DNA of 64,000 nt from DATARH01 sp035550515 (GCA_035550515.1 DASZOZ010000055.1:54736-118735); one strand, 5' to 3'; counted from the first letter of the stretch, positions 1 through 9,794 are shown. The notes: generated by a model not told the origin, from the letters alone. Numbers and translations are program-made.

Positions 1-1292
<1,292 letters not shown>

Positions 1293-1320
1293 GCTCGCGC
1301 CATTCGGCGGGGTTAACCGC

Positions 1321-1725
1321 CTAGATCTCCTGGAAGCGGGCGCGGGTGCCGCGCTCGATGGCGGCGGCGATGAGCCGGTCGATGTCGAGGTCTTGCCGGA
1401 GCAGCTCGAGTATCTGCAGCTCCTCCTGGCTGGCCGAGCCGTCGGATGCGACAAGGTCGCAGGCGATCGCATAGGCGGTCTCGCGCAGCCGCGGCGGCAA
1501 GGCCTCCTTGATCGCGGCGAGGGTGGCTTCGAGCCCGTCCTCGCGGCTCATCAACTCGGCGCAGGCGTTCAGGTGCTCGGCGAGCTTGCCGCGGTCAAAG
1601 CCGTGAAACACCGGCAGATGCCCGACGATGTCGCCGATGATGTTGCGCTCGGTCTTGGACATGCGGCTTTCGGCGCCGGTGACGATCACCATCGTGTAGA
1701 CCAGCGCACCGTGAGGATCGAGCAT
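1321..1725 (-). CDS. TerB-like tellurite resistance family protein
   Basis: A 134-residue all-helical acidic protein that fits the TerB/TerB-like family by length and by the pattern of an N-terminal helix pair (MSKTERNIIGDIVGHLP) and a later DLVASDGSASQEELQIL segment, the usual acidic metal-binding-like position. The start at 1725 has a weak AAAGGA about 7-8 bases upstream; the Met at 1662 is an alternative start. It is the last of the minus-strand genes at this end and lies downstream of the helicase, separated from it by the 16-bp tandem repeat array. No tellurite operon partner is nearby, so the real role is unknown. Confidence 0.75.
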   Translation of the reverse strand: MLDPHGALVYTMVIVTGAESRMSKTERNIIGDIVGHLPVFHGFDRGKLAEHLNACAELMSREDGLEATLAAIKEALPPRLRETAYAIACDLVASDGSASQEELQILELLRQDLDIDRLIAAAIERGTRARFQEI

Positions 1726-1778
1726 CTTGGGTCCTTTTTGCTGCGTTGCGCGGACAGTTGACGACGCCCGCGGCGCTG

Positions 1779-1910
1779 GTCAAGCCCAAGCGCCGTCAAG
1801 CCCGAGGACCGTCAAGCCCGAGGACCGTCAAGCCCAAGCGCCGTCAAGCCCAAGCGCCGTCAAGCCCAAGCGCCGTCAAGCCCGAGGACCGTCAAGCCCA
1901 GGGGCGGTCA
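1779..1910. repeat. Eight 16-bp tandem repeats, two alternating variants
   Basis: Eight head-to-tail 16-bp units cover 1779-1906. All start GTCAAGCCC and end in either AAGCGCC (variant A) or GAGGACC (variant B). The order is A B B A A A B and then a degenerate unit. A ninth partial unit (GTCA, 1907-1910) supplies the helicase stop codon. The length is not a multiple of three and the array lies between two genes, so it is non-coding. Read on the minus strand every unit contains TTGAC, which resembles a -35 hexamer, at 16-base intervals upstream of the TerB-like gene. Confidence 0.95.
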
Positions 1911-4646
1911 GGCATCGTCGAGAAAGCGCGCGGTCTGCTCGACGGCTTCGTTCAACGGCAAGCGCGCGACCGGCACGCCGTCCGGGAACGCGGCGAGGAG
2001 CCGGGACGGCAATTGCCGGTCGAGCACGACAAACACGCCACGATCGTCGGCCCGGCGGATCAGCCGGCCGTAGGCCTGGCGCAGCCGGAGCCGGGCGATG
2101 TGGTCCTCGTAGCCGGCGCCGCCGAACACCGGCTTGCGCGCGCGGTGCAGGATATCGGGACGCGGCCACGGCACGCGGTCGAAGACGATCAGCCGCAGCG
2201 AGCGGCCCGGCACGTCGACGCCGTCCCTGACCGCGTCGGTGCCGAGCAGGCAGGAGTTTTCCTCGGCGCGGAAGATGTCGACCAGCGTCGCCGGCGACAT
2301 CGCGTCGACATGCTGGGCGAGGAGCGGCAGTCCTTGCGCCTCCAGCACCGGCGCGATGCGCTCGTGCACGACGCGCAGCCGGCTGATCGCGGTGAACAGG
2401 CCCAGCGCGCCGCCTCCCGACGCCTGCATCAGCGCCGCGAACCCGGCCGCGACCTGGCCGAGATCGTCGCGCGGGAGGTCGTTGACGATGACGATCCGGG
2501 TCTGCGCCGCATAGTCGAACGGCGAGGCGATGCGCGCGGCGCGGGGGCTGGCCGCGAGATGCCGCAGACCGCTTGCCGCCTCGGCGAGGCGCCAGGCAAG
2601 CGCCGGGTCGGCCTCGCCGTCGGTCAGCGTCGCGGAGGTGACGACGATGCCGTGCGCCGGCTGCGCGACGTAGCGGGCGAAGGGGATGCCCGGATCGACC
2701 CAGTTGCGGCTGACGGCGATATCGTTCTCGTGGCCCTCGAACCGGTCGAGCGCCAGCCACTCGACGGTGTCCGGCGCGGCCGGCTCGGCGAGATCGCGCA
2801 GCAGCGCGGTCCAGGCGCCAAGCTGGATGCCGGCGCGGCGCTCGATGCCGCGGATCGCGGCGTCGAGCCGCTGCCGCGTCGTCGGATCGGGCGGGTTCTC
2901 CGGGTCCTCGAGCTGCTTGCGCAGCATGCCGGACAGCCGCAGCAGCGCCGCCGCCAGCCGGTCGAGCCCCTCGGCGAGCCGGCCGGCGCCGTCGATCAGC
3001 CCGTCGATCGGCGGCCGCGCCTCGGCTTCGAGGCCGTAGCCGGCGTCGGGTCCGCTGGCGCGCGCCAGTACTTGCTGGCGCACCAGGCCGAGAAAGCTCT
3101 CGAACCCCGGCAGCCCGCCGCCCGCGGCAATGCGCTGGTGCCAGCCGTCCGCCGGCAGGATGCGGGCCGCGACCAGGGCGTCGACCAGCAGCCTGTGGCC
3201 ATCCTCGTCGGCCTCCAGCAGGTCGCCGATCCGCCGTTGCAGCCCGCGGGCGCGTGAGCGCGTCGCCTCGGCGCCGAGGAGCCAGCGCCGCAACTCGCGC
3301 CCCTCGCGCCCCGACAGCCGCACCGAAAACGCCGAGTCGGCCGCCTCCAGCAGGTGGTGGCCCTCGTCAAAGACATAGCGGCTCGGCACATTGCCGTCGT
3401 CGAGCCCGCCGAGCGCCGCCTGCGCCATGACCAGCGCGTGGTTCGCCACCACCAGCCGCGCATGGCGCGCGGCGCGGACATTCTTCTCGACAAAGCATTT
3501 GCGGTAATGCTGGCACGCCGAATGGACGCATTCGCCGCGCCGGTCGGCCAGCGCGGCGACGCGGTAGCCGCCGATCAGCTCGGCCAGCCAGCCGGGAAAA
3601 TCGCCGGCCACCAGATCGCCCGCCGCGGTCGCCAGCACCCAGCGCGCGATCAGCGCCAGCGGCACCGAAGGCTGCGCGCGCGACAGGGTCGCCCGCACCG
3701 CGTCCTCGTAATTCAGCAGGCAAAGAAAATTCTCGCGCCCCTTGCGCACCACGACGCGGCGCCGCTTCTGCACCGGCTCGGGGTAGAGCCGGTCGAGCTC
3801 GGCGGCGATCTGCGTCTGCAGGTTGCGGGTATAGGTCGAAATCCACACCGTGCCCTGGTTTTTCTCGGCCCACAGGCTCGCCGGCGCGATGTAGCCGAGC
3901 GTCTTGCCGACGCCGGTGCCGGCCTCGGCCAGCACCGCCTGCGGCTGATCGGGATGCTGCCGCGGCAGAAAGGCGTCGGCGACCGCGGCGGCGTAATCCG
4001 CCTGCTGCGGGCGGGTCTCGGCGCGCTCGCCGAGCAGTGCCGCCAGCCGGTGCCGCGCCTCCTCCGGCCGCACCGGCGCGTTGCCGGGGGGCGGCGGCGG
4101 GGCCCGCTCCTGCCACTCGTCCAGCGCCTGCCAGGCGCGCAGCCCGACCGCGCGCCGCGGATCGCTCGCCGGCAGCGCCGCCAGCACCGCCGGTCCCCAG
4201 GCCCAGCCGGCGCGCTCCGCGCTCTCGGCGAGGGCGCGGGCGTTCGGGTCGGTCTCCTGCCCCAGCTCCTGCAGCAGCGCCCGCGCCGCGGTGACCAGCG
4301 CGACGCAGGAAGCGGCCGGGCTCTCCGGCGGCGGCAGGCCGAGCGCGGCAGCCAGCCCGCGCGGCGTCGGCACGCAAAACCGCGCCGGCCGCACAAAGGC
4401 GAACAGCTCCAACAGGTCGAGCGCGGCAAAACCGGGCATGTCGAGCCGCTTCGCGGTCGCGCGCGCATGGCAGACCATCGCGGTCTCGTGCGCGAGGCGG
4501 GCCTTTGCCGTGTCCGCCGCGATCGCCTCGATCTCGCCGTCCGGCGACAGCCACACCACCTCGCGGAACCCGGCGACCAGCGCCGGCGCGCGCGGCGCGA
4601 GAATGCGCGTGGCGTCGGCGGCGATGCTCGGATAGCCTGCGGACAT
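1908..4646 (-). CDS. DinG/Rad3-type ATP-dependent DNA helicase
   Basis: A 912-residue superfamily 2 helicase of the DinG/XPD type, which unwinds DNA 5' to 3' in repair or R-loop/D-loop removal. Walker A is EAGTGVGKT (residues 241-249) and motif II is DEGH (427-430). Cysteines 309, 373, 378 and 384 between motifs Ia and II fit the four-Cys iron-sulphur cluster of this family. The last third carries the second RecA-like domain, with VTSATLTDG and the DGVDVPG and RLIVFDRVPWPRPD motifs. The N-terminal 200 residues are a lineage-specific region rich in Ala and Pro. The ATG at 4646 shares two bases with the start codon of the divergent DUF952 gene. Confidence 0.9.
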   Translation of the reverse strand: MSAGYPSIAADATRILAPRAPALVAGFREVVWLSPDGEIEAIAADTAKARLAHETAMVCHARATAKRLDMPGFAALDLLELFAFVRPARFCVPTPRGLAAALGLPPPESPAASCVALVTAARALLQELGQETDPNARALAESAERAGWAWGPAVLAALPASDPRRAVGLRAWQALDEWQERAPPPPPGNAPVRPEEARHRLAALLGERAETRPQQADYAAAVADAFLPRQHPDQPQAVLAEAGTGVGKTLGYIAPASLWAEKNQGTVWISTYTRNLQTQIAAELDRLYPEPVQKRRRVVVRKGRENFLCLLNYEDAVRATLSRAQPSVPLALIARWVLATAAGDLVAGDFPGWLAELIGGYRVAALADRRGECVHSACQHYRKCFVEKNVRAARHARLVVANHALVMAQAALGGLDDGNVPSRYVFDEGHHLLEAADSAFSVRLSGREGRELRRWLLGAEATRSRARGLQRRIGDLLEADEDGHRLLVDALVAARILPADGWHQRIAAGGGLPGFESFLGLVRQQVLARASGPDAGYGLEAEARPPIDGLIDGAGRLAEGLDRLAAALLRLSGMLRKQLEDPENPPDPTTRQRLDAAIRGIERRAGIQLGAWTALLRDLAEPAAPDTVEWLALDRFEGHENDIAVSRNWVDPGIPFARYVAQPAHGIVVTSATLTDGEADPALAWRLAEAASGLRHLAASPRAARIASPFDYAAQTRIVIVNDLPRDDLGQVAAGFAALMQASGGGALGLFTAISRLRVVHERIAPVLEAQGLPLLAQHVDAMSPATLVDIFRAEENSCLLGTDAVRDGVDVPGRSLRLIVFDRVPWPRPDILHRARKPVFGGAGYEDHIARLRLRQAYGRLIRRADDRGVFVVLDRQLPSRLLAAFPDGVPVARLPLNEAVEQTARFLDDA

Positions 4647-4989
4647 GAGCCGGATGATCTACCATATGTGCCGCGCCGACGAGTGGTCGGCGGCGGTGCC
4701 GAGCGGCGCCTACCACGGTTCGTCGCAGGACCGGGCCGACGGGTTTATCCATTTCTCGACCGCGGCGCAGATCGTCGAGAGCGCGTGCCGGCATCGTGCC
4801 GGCCAGGACGGGCTGCTGCTCGTCGCGGTCGATGCCGCGCGGCTCGGCGACCGGCTCAAATGGGAGCCGTCACGCGGCGGCGACCTCTTTCCCCACCTCT
4901 ACGGCCCGCTCGACCCGGCCGAATCGGCGAGCGTCCGCCCTTTGCCGCTCGGCCCGGACGGGCTCCACGTGTTCCCTGAGTTGACCTAA
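4645..4989 (+). CDS. DUF952 family protein
   Basis: A 114-residue protein matching DUF952: an N-terminal IYHMCRADEW strand, a central ADGFIHFST motif and a C-terminal segment FPHLYGPLD. The family has no firmly established function. It starts at ATG 4645-4647, overlapping the helicase start (CAT, 4644-4646) head to head. A second Met at 4654 would avoid the overlap and still keep the whole domain. No other gene follows in the same direction before the minus-strand haemolysin III gene. Confidence 0.85.
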   Translation: MSRMIYHMCRADEWSAAVPSGAYHGSSQDRADGFIHFSTAAQIVESACRHRAGQDGLLLVAVDAARLGDRLKWEPSRGGDLFPHLYGPLDPAESASVRPLPLGPDGLHVFPELT

Positions 4990-5005
4990 TCGGGTCAAGC
5001 CCGCG

Positions 5006-5764
5006 TCACAGGCCGCTCAGGACCACGCCGTGGAGGATCGCCGCGTAATGGCAGGAGGCGGCGACGACCACCATGCCGTGCCAGATGGTGTTGCGGTAGC
5101 GCAGCGACCGGCGCGTGCGGACGACCGCGCCGAACCCGTAGATCACCAGACCGCCGATGATCAGCAACAGCGAGGCGGGATCGACGGCGTGCAGCACCGG
5201 AGCGAGCCCCACCGCCGCGGTGCCGCAAATGACGGCGTAGCCGGCGGTGGAAAATCCGGGGAACGCCAGTGTGCGCCGCAATTTGTAGATCGCGCCGCAG
5301 AGCGCGGCCAGCCAGATCAGCCCGGTTGTCGCCACCGCCTCGGCAGCGGGCAAGAGCGTCGCGGTGAAGGGCGTATAAGTGCCGGCGATCAGCAGGAAGA
5401 TCGCCGCATGGTCGAGCTGGCGCAGCCGCCGTCGCTCGACCCGCAGCGGCACATGGTAAAACGCCGTCGAGCAGGCGAACAGGATCGCCAGCGTGACCGC
5501 GTAGGCGGCGCAGGCGCCGAACACGGCGCGTCCCGCCGAATGTCCCGCTTCGTCGAGCAGCAGCGGGATGCCGATCGTGCACAGGATCAGGCCGGCGAGA
5601 TGGACCCAGCGGTCGGCGGCCAAATCCTCGGGCAGGAAGTAGCCGCGAAACGGCGTCGGTGCCGCCGGCGCGACGGCGGCCAACGCCGTGGAGGCGGCCG
5701 GGTCACTCCGCCGCGTCGCGCCTTGCCGGGTCACGAAAAGCCGTGCGCAGCGCGTCCCATTCAT
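5006..5764 (-). CDS. Haemolysin III family (PAQR-like) membrane protein
   Basis: Up to 252 residues with about seven hydrophobic helices. The signature positions of the haemolysin III/YqfA branch of the CREST superfamily are present: WVHLAGL near the first helix, STAFYHV after the second, LDHAAIFLLIAGTYTPF and a C-terminal WHGMVVVAASCHY. The conserved Ser, His and Asp residues suggest a metal-dependent hydrolase-type site in the membrane. The family is named for haemolysis but is probably a housekeeping membrane enzyme. The ATG at 5764 overlaps the preceding isocitrate lyase-family gene by 62 bases; a GTG at 5734 would shorten the overlap. It ends the minus-strand run starting at about 8.8 kb. 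Confidence 0.88.
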   Translation of the reverse strand: MNGTRCARLFVTRQGATRRSDPAASTALAAVAPAAPTPFRGYFLPEDLAADRWVHLAGLILCTIGIPLLLDEAGHSAGRAVFGACAAYAVTLAILFACSTAFYHVPLRVERRRLRQLDHAAIFLLIAGTYTPFTATLLPAAEAVATTGLIWLAALCGAIYKLRRTLAFPGFSTAGYAVICGTAAVGLAPVLHAVDPASLLLIIGGLVIYGFGAVVRTRRSLRYRNTIWHGMVVVAASCHYAAILHGVVLSGL

Positions 5765-6584
5765 CCGCGCCGGAAATCTGGAACATCTCGCGCACCGTCA
5801 TCTCTTTGGCCAATGGCGGATGGCGATGCGTCGCCTGCAACGCCGCCAGCGCCTGCTCACACACGCCAACAACGTTCTTGATCAACAGTCCCGGCACGAT
5901 CGCCACTTTGTAACCCAGGCGTTCGGCCTCGCGCAGGTCGAGGTCGGGCGTCTTGCCGCCGCGCACCACGTTCAGCAGGCACGGGCCTTTGACCAGGCGC
6001 GGCACCGCGGCGACCTCGTCGAGGGTCTGCGGCGCTTCGAGAAACACCATGTCCGCCCCGGCGGCGAGCGCCGCGTTGCCGCGCGCCACCGCCTCGTCAA
6101 AGCCCATGACGGCACGCGCGTCGGTGCGGGCGATGATGGTGAAGTCGGGCGTGCGGCGGGCGGCCGCGGCGGCCCGGATCTTCGCCAGCCAGTCTTCGCG
6201 CGGCACGATCTCCTTGTCGTCGAGATGACCGCATTTCTTCGGGAAGCCCTGGTCCTCGATATGGATGCCGGCGACGCCGCGCACCTCGTATTCGCGCACC
6301 GTGCGCGTCACGTTGAGCTCGTTGCCGTAGCCGGTATCGGCGTCGGCGATGACCGGCAGCTCCACCGCGCCGGCGATGCGGCCGGCATTGTCGACCATCT
6401 CCGACATCGTCACGAGACCGAAATCCGGATAGCCGAGCGTCGCGGCGGTGCCGGCGCCGGTCATGTAGACGCAGTCGAACCCGGCCCGCGCGATCATCCG
6501 CGCGGTGATGCAGTCATAGGCGCCCGGCGCGACGATCATCCCGTCGCGGCGCAGCAATTCGCGGAAACGCGCGGCCTGGGTCAT
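5703..6584 (-). CDS. Isocitrate lyase/PEP mutase superfamily enzyme
   Basis: A 293-residue alpha/beta barrel protein. MTGAGTAATLGYPD, the metal site VIADADTGYGN, IHIEDQ and the catalytic loop KKCGH are all visible. KKCGH is the signature of 2-methylisocitrate lyase and oxaloacetate decarboxylase-type members. It probably cleaves or decarboxylates a small 2-oxo or 2-hydroxy dicarboxylic acid using Mg2+. There is no prpC or prpD neighbour, so methylcitrate cycle membership is not supported and the substrate is open. The start at 6584 leaves 27 bases to the cyclase gene upstream on the same strand. Confidence 0.88.
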   Translation of the reverse strand: MTQAARFRELLRRDGMIVAPGAYDCITARMIARAGFDCVYMTGAGTAATLGYPDFGLVTMSEMVDNAGRIAGAVELPVIADADTGYGNELNVTRTVREYEVRGVAGIHIEDQGFPKKCGHLDDKEIVPREDWLAKIRAAAAARRTPDFTIIARTDARAVMGFDEAVARGNAALAAGADMVFLEAPQTLDEVAAVPRLVKGPCLLNVVRGGKTPDLDLREAERLGYKVAIVPGLLIKNVVGVCEQALAALQATHRHPPLAKEMTVREMFQISGADEWDALRTAFRDPARRDAAE

Positions 6585-6611
6585 GGTCTTCTCCCTGATG
6601 CGATCCGTGCA

Positions 6612-8501
6612 TCATAACCGGCTCGCCGCGCGACCCAGCAGGAACATTCGCATCTGGCCGTAATGCTTTGCGGCCGCTGTGTTGCCGACATATTCGCATG
6701 CCAGCGTGTCGGGACAATTGAGCGCCAGCACGGCGGCCATGGTCTCCGTCACGTAGATGCAGCCTTCCGGCGTCACAGGCTCGATCCGGGCGGCGCGGCT
6801 GACATGCGCCCCGAAAAAATTGTCGCGTTCGAGAATAGGGTCCTGCGCGGCGTAGGTCGGTCCGAGATGCAAGCCGATACGCAAACCCATGTCGTCCGGC
6901 AGGCCGTTCGCCGCCATGTCGATCCGGCCCAACGCCTCCTGCAGCGCAAGCGCACAGTCGGCGGCTCTGCCGGCGTCGGCAAAAACGAGAAACAGCCCGT
7001 CCCCCCATGTATTTGCGAGCAGGATGTCACCGCTCTCCCGGTACGGACGGACGGCCTGGGCCGATGTCGCAAGGACATGCTCGATGAAATCGGGAAGCTG
7101 TCCGTCGGTGAGCTTGCTGAAGCCGTGGATGTCGCCGAACAACATGGCCCGGATACGCCGCTCGACCCCGCGAGCCTGCCCCGGGGGGTGGTTCGCGGGC
7201 TGAAACCCGTTGCCGACGGGGATCAGCGTTTGCGGCATGCCGGTACGCCGCCAGAGCGACACATCGGCGGCGGTGCCGACCGGTCCGGCCGGCAGGACGC
7301 CGTCCCACACGGCGACCTGCTCGACGGCGGTCGACAGGTGGCGGGCGCGCAATAACGCCAACCCCATTGCCAGCTGGCTGCAATAGCCAAAGAGATGATC
7401 ATCGCCGAGATACCGGTCGTCGGTGGCATAGCGGACCGTTCCGCTCGCCTCGGCTGCCTTGAGGCATCGCTCGAAACGGTCGACCCAATGATCGCCGGCG
7501 GGCCGGACCGACACGTCGACAAATTCCTCGCGATCGAACGGCAGGACGATGTGCAGGCTTGCGCCATGGTCCAGCAGGGCTTCGGCAAACAGGATATCGG
7601 CTCCGGCCGCAAGAGAGCCGTAGCCGAAGCCGACATCGCGTTGGCCGAGGATGTCGGCGATCGCCTGCTTCACCTGCGGCTCCTGCGCGGCGGGAAACCG
7701 ACCCGGCTGCCCCGGCGGCGCGACGATGTGGCCCAGGAAATGGATGACCCGCGGCGGCGCGAGAGCGTCCAGCCACTCCGCGCCCAACCCCTTTGCCTCG
7801 ATGACGAGCCGGAGCTGGCGCAGCATGCTCGACAGACCGCGATAGTCCGAAAGCGCGCTGCTTCGCGCTCTCGCCTTGACGGTCGAGATGGTTTTCCCGG
7901 CGCTCTCCAGGTCGCCGAGGACGATTTGGGCCTCGAGTTCGCTGGCCACTTCGTAAAATGTCCTGTCGCTCGCGCCCAGTTCGGCAAGCTGCTCCAGCAC
8001 CTCCCTGGCCAATCCGCAGGCGGCCTCGCCGTTACCGGCGAGCAGGTTCATGCTGGCGCCGTTGACGCCGGGGTAATAGGCCTCCTTGCTGCCGGCCCGC
8101 TTCGCCTCCCGGTACACGCGCTCGTAAGCTTGCGCCGCTGCCGAGAACGCGGTCGCGCGCTCGGGTTCCGCGGCCGCCAACGCATTGTCCTTGAGCAACC
8201 GCGGGCGCAGTGCGGCGATATCGAGGCCCAACGGCGTTGCCAGCGACAGGTCCGGCATCCGATCGAGGCCGAGCCGGACGAGTTCCTCGGCCGCCTTCCG
8301 GGTGGCTCCGCAGGAGGCGAGGCAGAGGACCGCCCTGTGCTTCAGGGCGAGATCGTCCGGAAACTGGTCCAGCCCTTGCCGCGCCAGGTCGTAGGCGCGA
8401 AAGAGTTCGCCTTGCCGCTCATCCCGCCGCACCGCCGCAAGCCATTCCTCCGGCCTTCGCAGCCCGGAATCTGGTATTGCGCGCTCATCCGCCATGGCCA
8501 T
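6612..8501 (-). CDS. TPR-like/SLOG-like protein with class III nucleotide cyclase domain
   Basis: A 629-residue cytoplasmic protein in three parts. Residues about 15-240 are helical repeats resembling the TRAFs-binding/TPR-sensor type. Residues about 250-400 look like a Rossmann or SLOG-type nucleotide-binding fold (FLGHI, then GYGSLAAGADILFAEAL and IVLPFDREEF). Residues about 448-600 form a class III cyclase domain with both metal-binding aspartates (D457 in FGDIHGFS, D501 in NTWGD). The usual base-selecting Lys is Asn497 and the usual transition-state Asn is Ser568, while Arg572 remains, so the product is uncertain. It lies 7 bases after an HdeA-like gene and is divergent from a TIR gene. 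I infer nucleotide-based stress or immune signalling; this is not shown. Confidence 0.8.
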   Translation of the reverse strand: MAMADERAIPDSGLRRPEEWLAAVRRDERQGELFRAYDLARQGLDQFPDDLALKHRAVLCLASCGATRKAAEELVRLGLDRMPDLSLATPLGLDIAALRPRLLKDNALAAAEPERATAFSAAAQAYERVYREAKRAGSKEAYYPGVNGASMNLLAGNGEAACGLAREVLEQLAELGASDRTFYEVASELEAQIVLGDLESAGKTISTVKARARSSALSDYRGLSSMLRQLRLVIEAKGLGAEWLDALAPPRVIHFLGHIVAPPGQPGRFPAAQEPQVKQAIADILGQRDVGFGYGSLAAGADILFAEALLDHGASLHIVLPFDREEFVDVSVRPAGDHWVDRFERCLKAAEASGTVRYATDDRYLGDDHLFGYCSQLAMGLALLRARHLSTAVEQVAVWDGVLPAGPVGTAADVSLWRRTGMPQTLIPVGNGFQPANHPPGQARGVERRIRAMLFGDIHGFSKLTDGQLPDFIEHVLATSAQAVRPYRESGDILLANTWGDGLFLVFADAGRAADCALALQEALGRIDMAANGLPDDMGLRIGLHLGPTYAAQDPILERDNFFGAHVSRAARIEPVTPEGCIYVTETMAAVLALNCPDTLACEYVGNTAAAKHYGQMRMFLLGRAASRL

Positions 8502-8508
8502 TCAGCAA

Positions 8509-8802
8509 TCACTTCACCGGCATGACCATGTCGGCCGCGTGCACGATGTTGTCATCGCCGTGATCATTGCAATAAGTATTGAGATTTTTGGCATCTTTCG
8601 CCATCTTATCGGAGAAAATAATTGGCGGATCGCTCTCTTTAGTGTAAAAACCCTCCAGCCACGCGAGAATAATCGATATATGATCTTTAGGCGCTGAGAT
8701 GAAGTCTTTGCATTTGATCTTGGTCATATCAAGATCTTCTGCATGCGCGGCCATTGCAGACAACAACAAAAGCGCTGCCGAAATACTGGACTTGCGGATC
8801 AC
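8509..8802 (-). CDS. HdeA/HdeB-like small periplasmic protein
   Basis: A 97-residue protein with a clear N-terminal signal peptide (SSISAALLLLSAMAAHAE) and a mature part of about 75 residues. Two cysteines sit in KCKDFI and NTYCNDH with ILAWLEGFY between them, the layout of the HdeA/HdeB acid-stress chaperones, where the two Cys form a disulphide. The GTG at 8802 is preferred because GGGGG lies about 6 bases upstream; a GTG at 8820 is the alternative. The stop codon is 7 bases before the cyclase-domain gene, so the two are probably co-transcribed. Confidence 0.68.
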   Translation of the reverse strand: MIRKSSISAALLLLSAMAAHAEDLDMTKIKCKDFISAPKDHISIILAWLEGFYTKESDPPIIFSDKMAKDAKNLNTYCNDHGDDNIVHAADMVMPVK

Positions 8803-8972
8803 GAATACCCCCCGGTACACCGTTCGCGATGTCTCTTGATGATAACATGGATCGTCGCCGGGCCAATAACCGGCCGGTCCCCTCGCGTGACTGTCCTGGC
8901 GATGGCAATTGGCAAGGCGGCGGTTATAATCACTAAAAGACGCCGCCGGGCGGCCTTCGAGGTTCGAGAGCC

Positions 8973-9701
8973 ATGCCGATCTTTATAAGCTACTCCTCAA
9001 AGGACCGGAAATCTGCCGAGGCGATTTGTGCGGCGATTGAAAATCGCGGGTTCGCGTGCTGGATATCGAGCCGGGATATCGGCCCGGGAGAGAATTTCCA
9101 AAGCCAGATCGTCGGCGCCATCCGCAGCGCCCGGGTCATGGTGTTGGTGTTTTCCGGCAACGCGAACAACTCGGAAGAAATCAAGAAGGAACTCGTTTTA
9201 GCGGGCCAGAGCAACCTCGTGGTCATCCCGGTGCGGGTGGAAGACGTGGCGCCGGGCGATGCCTTCGCCTACGAACTCGCCACCAGACAATGGATCGATG
9301 TTTTCGGAGACTGGGAACAGGCGATCCAGCGGGTCATCCAGCAAATCGAAAACGTCACCAAGGCGGAATCTGCGCCTCAGCAAGCGCCGACGGCCGGGAT
9401 CGACGCGACGTCGAGTACGGCCCCACCGGCGGCGCCCGCTGTGGCCGGCGCAACAGCCAATATGGGACGGCCGCAGCGCGGACCCTGGCTCATCGCGGCG
9501 GCTTGTGCTGCTGCTGTGATTTTGGCGGCGGGCGGATGGCTGGCGTTTGGGGGTGGCGCCTGGTCTTTCGGGAACCGCGGCGCGGCTCAGGCCGCCGCCC
9601 CCGTTTCGTCTTCAACAAGCCCTGTCCTACCGTCCTCGAAAATCACCCCCATAGAAGATGCTTTCAGCAAAGGGGCGGATGCGGTCAAAGGCCGGCAATA
9701 A
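8973..9701 (+). CDS. TIR domain protein with C-terminal membrane helix
   Basis: A 242-residue protein. Residues 1-125 form a bacterial TIR domain: FISYSSKDR at the start, CWISSRDIGPG (BB-loop region), VMVLVFS and NNSEEIKKEL. Glu73 is in the position of the NADase catalytic glutamate. A Pro/Ala/Thr-rich linker follows, then a single hydrophobic helix (about 172-191) and a short tail, so the TIR domain is probably membrane-tethered. Bacterial TIR domains cleave or cyclise NAD+ and often act in immunity. It is divergent from the HdeA-like and cyclase genes across about 170 bases. No cyclic-nucleotide-binding domain is visible. Confidence 0.88.
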   Translation: MPIFISYSSKDRKSAEAICAAIENRGFACWISSRDIGPGENFQSQIVGAIRSARVMVLVFSGNANNSEEIKKELVLAGQSNLVVIPVRVEDVAPGDAFAYELATRQWIDVFGDWEQAIQRVIQQIENVTKAESAPQQAPTAGIDATSSTAPPAAPAVAGATANMGRPQRGPWLIAAACAAAVILAAGGWLAFGGGAWSFGNRGAAQAAAPVSSSTSPVLPSSKITPIEDAFSKGADAVKGRQ

Positions 9702-9794
9702 GCCGCTTTCCCGTCGGGTTCCCGCTCGGCCGAGCGGCTCGGCGCCGCCGCGGCGCTGCGCTATGCTGGCGGAAAATGCCCTGAGGGAGCTGCG

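Noticed and set aside
1779..1910. CRISPR array
   Set aside because: Units are 16 bp, directly adjacent and without unique spacers; no cas genes are present.
1746..4979. Long plus-strand frames of about 500 residues opposite the helicase gene
   Set aside because: They are rich in Arg, Gly and Ala without any family motif; they are antisense shadows of a well-supported DinG-type gene in high-G+C DNA.
5703..6584. prpB (2-methylisocitrate lyase) by name
   Set aside because: KKCGH supports the superfamily, but there is no methylcitrate cycle neighbour and related oxaloacetate decarboxylases share the motif.
6612..9701. Direct classification as a Pycsar system
   Set aside because: The TIR protein lacks a cyclic-nucleotide-binding domain and the cyclase belongs to a larger TPR/SLOG-like protein, so only a loose analogy is justified.
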